This document shows positions 57,966 to 64,000 of a DNA stretch of 64,000 nucleotides, in pieces. Within the stretch, counting starts at the first letter, position 1, and the number at the start of each line of letters is the position of its first letter. The notes below the pieces were generated by a model that saw nothing but the letters and a program-made list of their open reading frames with translations, ran no database searches and was not told the DNA's origin. Origin of the DNA: Siphonodentalium dalli (taxonomy: Eukaryota > Mollusca > Scaphopoda > Gadilida > Siphonodentaliidae); NCBI GenBank assembly GCA_032622095.1, contig CP136061.1, positions 37,581,797 through 37,645,796 of the forward strand, read 5' to 3'. Position numbers and translations under genes: made by a program.

Positions 57966-58707
57966 GATAACAACAACGCATACCTTCATTCCATAAAGAC
58001 ATTATCCATTAGCCCACCCGACTGTGGAGGCTAGGATAGTATCACCCAGACAAAATTATACGTCTGGTTAAGTTTATTAAGAACGGCCTTGAAACGGATG
58101 TGGAAACACAATCTTACCACACCAAAAACACCAACCCGCATGACATTCTATATCTGAAACATGGACCTGGTGTGGGGGTGTATGCCGTGGATCATTTCAT
58201 TCCCACTGTCATGGTGCATGTCCACAAACTGGCACCGCGAGTATTGTTCTTCTCTGCTGGGAGATATTCGACAAGACGAATGCGGGACGTTACACAGTTT
58301 GCTTAGGATCATGGTCAAGAAGTGTGGGTAGTCGGTACATTATGGTCTTCTCTGTAGCAGATATGCATCTGCCCAAGGGAATTAGACAGCTAGCTACCTT
58401 CGAAACACTACCGAAGTTGTCCACGTATGCCAATACGTTCGATAAATTTGTGAGTTGAACCATCAATTGAGAAATGACTAGTTAACTGGGAAGTTCGCCA
58501 GGTGTACACGTGGCTATCCACATGGGGTATGAGAAAGACAAACATAAAGATGACCTGTAAGTTTGTATACTTATAGACCATATGCCGTTCTAGTTCAAGA
58601 TGACGAACAAATCCCATATTTAGCAAGTATTTAAAATCTTAAGCTTGACACCGGAAAATTAACTGTTTGAAACGATATGACGAGAGGGACCCTACTCCCA
58701 GGAAGTA

Positions 58708-59106
58708 TTAACCCTTTACCCAACAGAAGGGCCCTGTGCTAATGCATTCTCTTATATATGCGAGTCGACCATAGGTCGCCTCGCATATATAAGAGAATGC
58801 ATTGGCTTAACACATTAAAAATTATAAAATTGTTAAAGAATGTAAGAAAAAATGGTAAAAAGTGTTAAAAAAAGATTTTTTTTAGGCCAATGCATTCTCT
58901 TATATATGCGAGGCGACCTATGGTCGACTCGCATATATAAGAGAATGCATTGGCACAGGGCATAACTGTAACCATCACAATGTGGTCAATGAGCCGGTTC
59001 CAATGATATCCATATTTGTATGGTTCTATTGAGACAGACCGAAGATATTTTAGGCTGTTGAAGCTTTATTTGGCCGGTTTTGGCCGGTTTGTTGGGTAAA
59101 GGGTTA
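58708..59106. mobile_element. TTAA hairpin MITE, type A, inside the giant inverted repeat
   Basis: Complete copy: TTAACCCTTTACCCAACAG to GGGTAAAGGGTTAA, two hairpins, long end right. Close to 16845-17234 throughout, so probably a recent insertion. Confidence 0.8.
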
Positions 59107-60689
59107 AATACTTTGCCCGTGTGAGTGACCTAGATTTATCAGGCAAAGAAATGGAAACTGGTCCAGATCATTAATAACGTGGCAAATCAGAATCTGTTAT
59201 CAGGTGATTGTTCTAATATGGCTATTCGGTGCACCTACTGTTACGGCCATTATCGGCACGAAGTGTCGAATGGATTTCGAAATGCCACATCGCGATATTA
59301 ATTGTGGGTTTTCGTACTTCCAGAAGGATGCGAGTAATGTTATGTGTTTTTATACGTTTTAAGTTGAACTAAGAGGTGGTTTGTGTACAGTTTCGTCCAT
59401 ACATATCGATATTATGACAAAAAGTATAAATTTGTATGGGGAAATATCGATTTCTTTTCAATTTCTGGTCTCAAGTTTAGCTGCCATCTTGACCTTGAGT
59501 ATCAATTGCCAAACTCAAATGAATACATCATATAAATTTTCCATATCAACATGTAATGGTGGGTAGAATTCGCGAAACAATAACGCCCATCGTAAGAAAG
59601 TAAAGGAATGTAGGGCGTGTTTTCAAATATCGGTCGCCATTTTGGCCGCCATCTTAGATTTGGGAAACCATGTCTTGCGTGGGATGTAAGATAATTACTC
59701 CACATTATTTCCAACTCAGCTGTAAGCATGGGTAGAGTTGTCTCGACAATAATGCCCAATGATGTGAATATGAGAGATTTTCGGTGATTTTCTAAATCTG
59801 TCCGCCATTGTGGGAGCCATTTTGGATTTGGGCTACTTTTATTTGGATGCAATATAAGCACAGTTCTTCGACTGAGTGTTCCCAACTCACAATAGTAAGC
59901 AAGTGTGGAGTTGTCGTCACAATAGCTGTCACTGATGTTAAAATCAGCGATTTTCGGCAATTTTTCTATTTCAGGTGGCCATTTTGGCCCACATCTTGGA
60001 TTTGGGTGAATATTTCTTGATTCAGGTATAAGAGGAATCCTAGCTCGAGTATCTCCTGCACATATATACGCGTGGGTTTGTTGTGATAGCAATAACATTA
60101 ATTGATTCGAAACAGACATTGCGTTATTAGCGTAGTTTTGGCTTTGACCGGATTATACCGGCATTTGGGAAAACGTGATAACGGACAAAAATATCCAACA
60201 AGGAATGTATATTATGGTCCGCATGTGTTCGTCAATGACTTTTCTATACGATAAATGTATAAAATCGCGTCAAGGAGCCAGTATTTTTCAACAGAGACAA
60301 ACGAAAGGTGGTGAAATGTCCGAAAATAGCAAATGTTTCACATTTCGGCGGCCATCTTGGCCGCCATATTGGATTTTTGTGTCGGATTTTTGGCTAATTT
60401 GTAAGGGTTGTATATTACCATAACGTATCGAACGGAAAACAGGACCGCATGTGACATCATCTTTACTGTAACGGCGATTAAAGAGACCTGGTGCATATAA
60501 CAAAAAATGGCCGCCATGATGGACGCCATCTTGTCTGGAGTCTCTGCGGCCACTTTATTTTCTTGTTAACAACCGAACAAAATTAGAAGAGTCATTCAGA
60601 GTCATTAAGAAAAAAAAATTAGTGGGGTGAAGTTGAGTCATGGGGGGGGGGGGGGGTGTAGAAGTATACCAATATCTCCTGGACTAAAT

Positions 60690-60985
60690 TGTCATCAGTT
60701 TGAAAATTTGCAACCTATAAGGGTGAGTATGGGCTTTGAAATTTCCAACACTATGAAGGCTTGAGGCCAGTCTAGATGCTAGGATTTTGCGATTTTCTTG
60801 TTCTATAGATTAACAAAAATTCTAACACCGGGCAGAACCATGGTCTCTCATACGTAGTCGTGTGCATTTCTCTGGAGCTAGACCACTAAATGTTAGGATT
60901 TATGCAATTTTCAGGTTCAAAATAATATTAATGTTCACATACTGGATAAATAGAAGCATGGTTCATGAATAGGCTGCCAGGTTTT
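60690..60985. repeat. Repeat W, copy 2
   Basis: Matches 11980-12311 (GTCATCAG, GGGTGAGTATG, TTGAAATTTCCAACAC, GATGCTAGGATTTTGCGATT, GCAATTTTCAGGTTCAAAA). Region 60986-61860 beyond it shows no recognised gene apart from the inverted pair noted at 61709. Confidence 0.65.
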
Positions 60986-61860
60986 ATGGGGCCCATATAC
61001 AGAATGAGCAATGGTGATTCCACAGTGTACCAGGTCTGAGCACAGTGTTTTAACAATATATACTAAAGTGATTATGCAAAATACAGGGAAAATGGATATA
61101 TATTTATTGAGTTGTATGACCCCAAATATGCTAATTCATCATGCTGGTTCCGGACCACAGGCAAATTTTGCTAAGTCCATACACACAATTTGTTTAAGAA
61201 TATTTTTGTCCTTTCAATCGTAGATGCATACATAAATCATATGTTGTGCAAGACCTAGGGAGGAAATGATTAAACCACCAAGAAATCCATTCATTTTTCT
61301 TTAGTTTTTAAAATACAAGACCATAAAAAATGGATTTTAATGATTTTTATAAATTGAGGCTCCGAAATTAGATAAACTCCAAATTTTGGAGTCACATAAC
61401 TCAAAAAATACTCAACGAATCTGGGAAAGGTTTTATGTTCTATAATCAGGGTTGTGCACTCTACAACATGGATATATAAATGAAAGGCCTTGTGAAATAA
61501 AGTTTTTTATAAACATTCTTGAAAAGCCTTAAATAGAGTATTTTACCAAATTATGACAAATTTATTTCACAAAATTAATCAATTCCCGCCTTTCTTGATT
61601 CTTTTTTATTTTTAGTATGTTGTTTGTTCTGGGTTAAAGTACCTATTCCCACTGAAAAACTTCGTGTTGCGACAGTTTGAAGTGAAACCATAAATGCATG
61701 CATTGGACTAATGTAAACTGGGTCCAAGATTCGAGTTTTTACACCGACTTGCGCTTCCGGGTTTATGAAACTGATTTTTCTCAATAAATACGAGGCCGTC
61801 TTGTGACGTGATTGTTTGGTTCGATCAGTAACCTATTCCGTTGATATATGTACTACTTAC

Positions 61861-61931
61861 CGTTGATTGTGGTTTTGAAGCGCAAGTCGTTGTAAAAATT
61901 CGACTCTTTCACCCAGTTTAGCGGACACCAT
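61861..61931 (-). CDS. Candidate first coding exon, unknown protein
   Basis: On the minus strand an ATG at 61931 (context CGAGATGG) opens MVSAKLGERVEFLQRLALQ. After 71 nt it meets a consensus donor, CG|GTAAGT, giving a phase-2 exon. Plus-strand 61709-61755 is an inverted, diverged copy whose same frame reads KLGPRFEFLHRLAL, so the peptide is partly preserved in both copies. The second copy has no ATG and no GTAAGT. No downstream exon was recognised. It may be a real exon with an inverted duplicate, or the arm of an unrecognised foldback element. Confidence 0.35.
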
Positions 61932-63030
61932 CTCGAACGAGAGATTTTAACATCCGGTGCTCATAAATGGAGTTTTTCTGAACCAATTTTTAAACGGGGA
62001 TACATCAAATTGAAAAGTAATAAAATATCTTTTTCCTATATATGAAGCATTTATGTGACAACAATTATGTTTGTTTATTTTTAACCAACCTGTTTTTTTA
62101 TGGAATTTGAAAACATTATAAAAAATTAGGCCCGTACTAGTATTAAGTATATTTGGTGGGGGTAAATTTTGTTCTGGGGTCATTTTGTTCACTTATGGAC
62201 AACATCACGTGACATGTTGTGTTAAAGTTAAAATCACATGCACGCTCATCACTAGACGCGGAACATCTATCTACGCGTGTTTTGTTTTCCGAAGTTGTTC
62301 CTTAAAATATTAATTTTTGTGATAAGAAGTTTGGAACCCTCGAGGAGGTGAATACTGAGTACCAGTTAACAGAGAATGGGAGAGAGAACATGTTAATATC
62401 GAACACAAGTTTCTAATATATACTTATTTTCATGCATCATCTCTCCTGGGTGCCGAGACATATTTGGGGTCTAATTCCGTTTTTATATTGGACAATACAC
62501 CATGATTTAACGCCATAATGTAAAATTTAGATTATGACTGAGGGATTATTGTATACAGCATTTATCACACTTCTTTTCTACCTACTTTATTATCTGTCTT
62601 GTCTATTTCATAATCTTCTCCCTTCTATCACTCCTCCATCTTTCTGATCCCTGCAATCGCTTAACTAACTTCCCAACATTTATTTGAAAACACAGAACAA
62701 TATTCAAATTCCCGTCCTCTTTACCCTGTAGCTGTCTGTATTGACACTCGGGGTAACATTTTTGGAGGAAAAGATTTTTATAAAAGCCATAGGCTCATGG
62801 CTTGTTATCTAATCCTCATTTGAACTATGTTTTTTTTGCTCAATATGTATAATTGTCAATGTGATGTTCTGTTCTTTTGTTCAAATAAATATTGTTTACA
62901 CTAACACAAGTTTAGAACGAATGTGTTTCAGTTAAAAATATATAATTGTAAAATTGCACGGCCAGCATATATATGTGAAACGAACTTGACATTTAATAAA
63001 TAATCGAGCTTAAGTGTAATAAGTAATCTC
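61932..63030. other. No gene recognised; possible LINE 3' tail
   Basis: 62700-62905 has a 3'-UTR-like character (GGCTCATGGCTTGTTATCTA, then TTCAAATAAATATTGTTTAC) such as ends CR1-type LINEs, but no coding precedes it. Otherwise empty. Confidence 0.3.
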
Positions 63031-63400
63031 TAATTGCGTTAACGCAATAAGGAAATATATTATTGTGCTTAAGAGCAACAAGGAATCTCTAATAGCGATT
63101 AAACACAATAATGAATATACTTATTGCGCTTAATCGCAATATGAGCTAATTGCCTTAAGTGCAACTAAAAATCTTCCTTATCGCGCTAAAGCGCAATTAG
63201 CCACATTACATAAACTCCCTATAATACAAATGGTGTAGTCCATAGTGCAATGGGTTGATTTTATTGGTGACCTGATGACTAACTACATGTAGGTCTAAAT
63301 TCGGATTCTATACTATTTGCAGAGGGGCGATCTCACAAGGGAGATATTAATTGCACTTTTGCGCAATGGGGATGTAATTTCGTTAAGCGCAATAGGGAAT
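63030..63400. repeat. Array of ATTGCGCTTAAGCGCAAT-like palindromes
   Basis: Imperfect 18-bp palindromes recur about every 28-30 bp: ATTGCGTTAACGCAAT (63036), ATTGTGCTTAAGAGCAA (63064), ATTGCGCTTAATCGCAAT (63121), ATTGCCTTAAGTGCAA (63150) and CGCGCTAAAGCGCAAT (63181). Two more lie at 63350-63395. The linker is AAGGAATCTCTAAT-like. They lie 60-430 bp before the acceptor of the second zinc-finger gene. Confidence 0.7.
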
Positions 63401-63458
63401 CCTAGGTATCTGAAAAAAATTTGAACATGCACTTATTCATTATATTTCATCATTTCAG

Positions 63459-63484
63459 TGACCAGTGAATTCTAATATTACATA
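63459..63484 (+). promoter_or_regulatory. Acceptor-side 5' UTR of the second zinc-finger gene
   Basis: Follows the acceptor TTCATCATTTCAG and carries in-frame stops (AATTCTAATATTACATAATG) before the ATG. Translation must therefore start at 63485, and a non-coding exon upstream is implied. Confidence 0.6.
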
Positions 63485-64000
63485 ATGCGCGCTGAGTATA
63501 AATGTGATATATGCATGAAAAAACTTTCGTCAAAGATGAAGCTCCAAGAGCATGTGCGATCGCATATTGGAGAGAAGTCATTTACGTGCAAGCACTGCGG
63601 TAAAGGCTTCACAAGGGAGTTAACCAGGGATAAACACCAGAGGGCGCATACGAAAAAGGACCACAAGTGTACCGAGTGTGATAAGGAGTATGCACACTTA
63701 CTACAATTAAGGAGACACGTGACTCGAGAGCACGGAGAGGGGAAGAAGTTCAAGTGCAAGGAATGTGGATCCCGATTCGTGTCAAAAGGAGATCTCAATT
63801 CGCACCAATCAAAGCACACCGATAAATTCAAATGTCCGACATGCGCAAAGACATTCAGTTTTGCATCACATCTCACGAGGCACGAGGTTATTCACAACAG
63901 AACAAAGTCTCACGAATGTAGTATATGCCATAAACAGTTTAATAGACTGGATCATTTACGTCGACATGGGAAAGTTCACACTGAAGAGAAAGAGCATGTA
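63485..64000 (+). CDS. C2H2 zinc-finger protein, partial (runs off window)
   Basis: The frame opens at 63485 with MRAEYKCDIC and stays open for 172 codons to the window end, so the gene is cut, not broken. Six C2H2 fingers are visible, starting CDIC, CKHC, CTEC, CKEC, CPTC and CSIC. They match fingers 1-6 of the gene at 45601 in order, including the long H-x4-H of finger 3, the EHGEGKKFKC linker against [10 protein letters not shown], and the short linker after finger 4. The exon begins after an acceptor ATCATTTCAG|TGAC at 63459, the same word as at 45549. Unlike its paralog, finger 3 is uninterrupted. Expected role: nuclear sequence-specific DNA binding; target and partners unknown. The reverse strand is also open here but only as a shadow of the finger codons. 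Confidence 0.9.
   Translation, partial: MRAEYKCDICMKKLSSKMKLQEHVRSHIGEKSFTCKHCGKGFTRELTRDKHQRAHTKKDHKCTECDKEYAHLLQLRRHVTREHGEGKKFKCKECGSRFVSKGDLNSHQSKHTDKFKCPTCAKTFSFASHLTRHEVIHNRTKSHECSICHKQFNRLDHLRRHGKVHTEEKEHV

Larger units (their letters stand above)
56496..60688. mobile_element. Giant inverted repeat, 1.3-kb arms
   Basis: The left arm, 56496-57762, begins AGTCCAGGAGATATTGG. The right arm, about 59390-60688, is its inverse and ends CCAATATCTCCTGGACT. The arms match along their whole length. Each arm is built of units of roughly 170 bp carrying AANATGGCGGCCAANATGGC. The spacer 57763-59389 holds a type A MITE and a tRNA-like segment. Left flank TCAAAATTGTGGACTGAAAT and right flank AAATTGTCATCAG both match repeat W at 11971-12005, so the element probably sits inside a W copy with an AAAT-like duplication. 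Confidence 0.75.

Noticed and set aside
59502-60119. A 205-codon open frame on the minus strand
   Set aside because: It lies in one arm of the giant inverted repeat. Its periodic P-N-x-R-W-x-P-K-W pattern follows the roughly 170-bp unit and the CGGCCAAAATGG words; no start or splice support.
63478-63876. A 132-codon minus-strand open frame
   Set aside because: Shadow of the zinc-finger codons on the plus strand, which have six complete C2H2 motifs.

Overview
This is eukaryotic, metazoan DNA. It contains spliced genes with GT-AG introns, multi-finger C2H2 zinc-finger proteins, an AATAAA poly(A) signal, a CR1/Jockey-type non-LTR retrotransposon, a tRNA-derived SINE and very many non-autonomous DNA transposons. 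The AT-rich background, frequent TACATGTA-like words and the element types suggest a marine invertebrate. The species cannot be fixed from the sequence. There is nothing prokaryotic here.

Confident protein-coding content is small and sits in the last third. A 20-finger C2H2 protein is encoded by two exons at 45601-48022. A second C2H2 gene starts at 63485 and runs off the end of the window. The two are collinear paralogs: they match finger by finger and share the 3' splice site context and the start position. The first has a 703-bp intron inside finger 3; the second has none at that place. Three isolated exon-like segments have a good start and a good splice donor (14090 +, 31576 +, 61931 -), but their partner exons were not found.

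Almost everything else is mobile or repetitive DNA. From 1 to 23 kb the dominant families are TTAA-flanked (piggyBac-type) MITEs carrying a 69-nt near-perfect hairpin, and TA-flanked pogo/Tigger-like palindromic MITEs. The same interval holds GAATGAGGT foldback elements, one hAT element with a perfect 8-bp target duplication (2440-3750), and a 4.5-kb long-TIR element (6727-11260) carrying a PHD-finger fragment. From 23 to 31 kb there are a hairpin MITE, a 38-bp minisatellite, a triple nest of elements (25140-27655), a MITE with a 9-bp target duplication and a 585-bp palindrome with a 5-bp one. From 31 to 45 kb there is a 3.8-kb foldback element, then a region with a SINE, a gag zinc-knuckle fragment and a broken LINE reverse transcriptase, possibly all inside one CACTGT-ended element. 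From 49 to 57 kb lie several tandem arrays (about 125, 109, 355 and 85 bp units). From 56.5 to 60.7 kb there is a giant inverted repeat with 1.3-kb arms. Palindromic ATTGCGCTTAAGCGCAAT-like units lie just upstream of the second zinc-finger gene.

No multi-gene pathway or operon-like system is visible. The signals that most resemble something undescribed are the hairpin module shared by two different TTAA transposon families, and the zinc-finger pair that differs by one intron.
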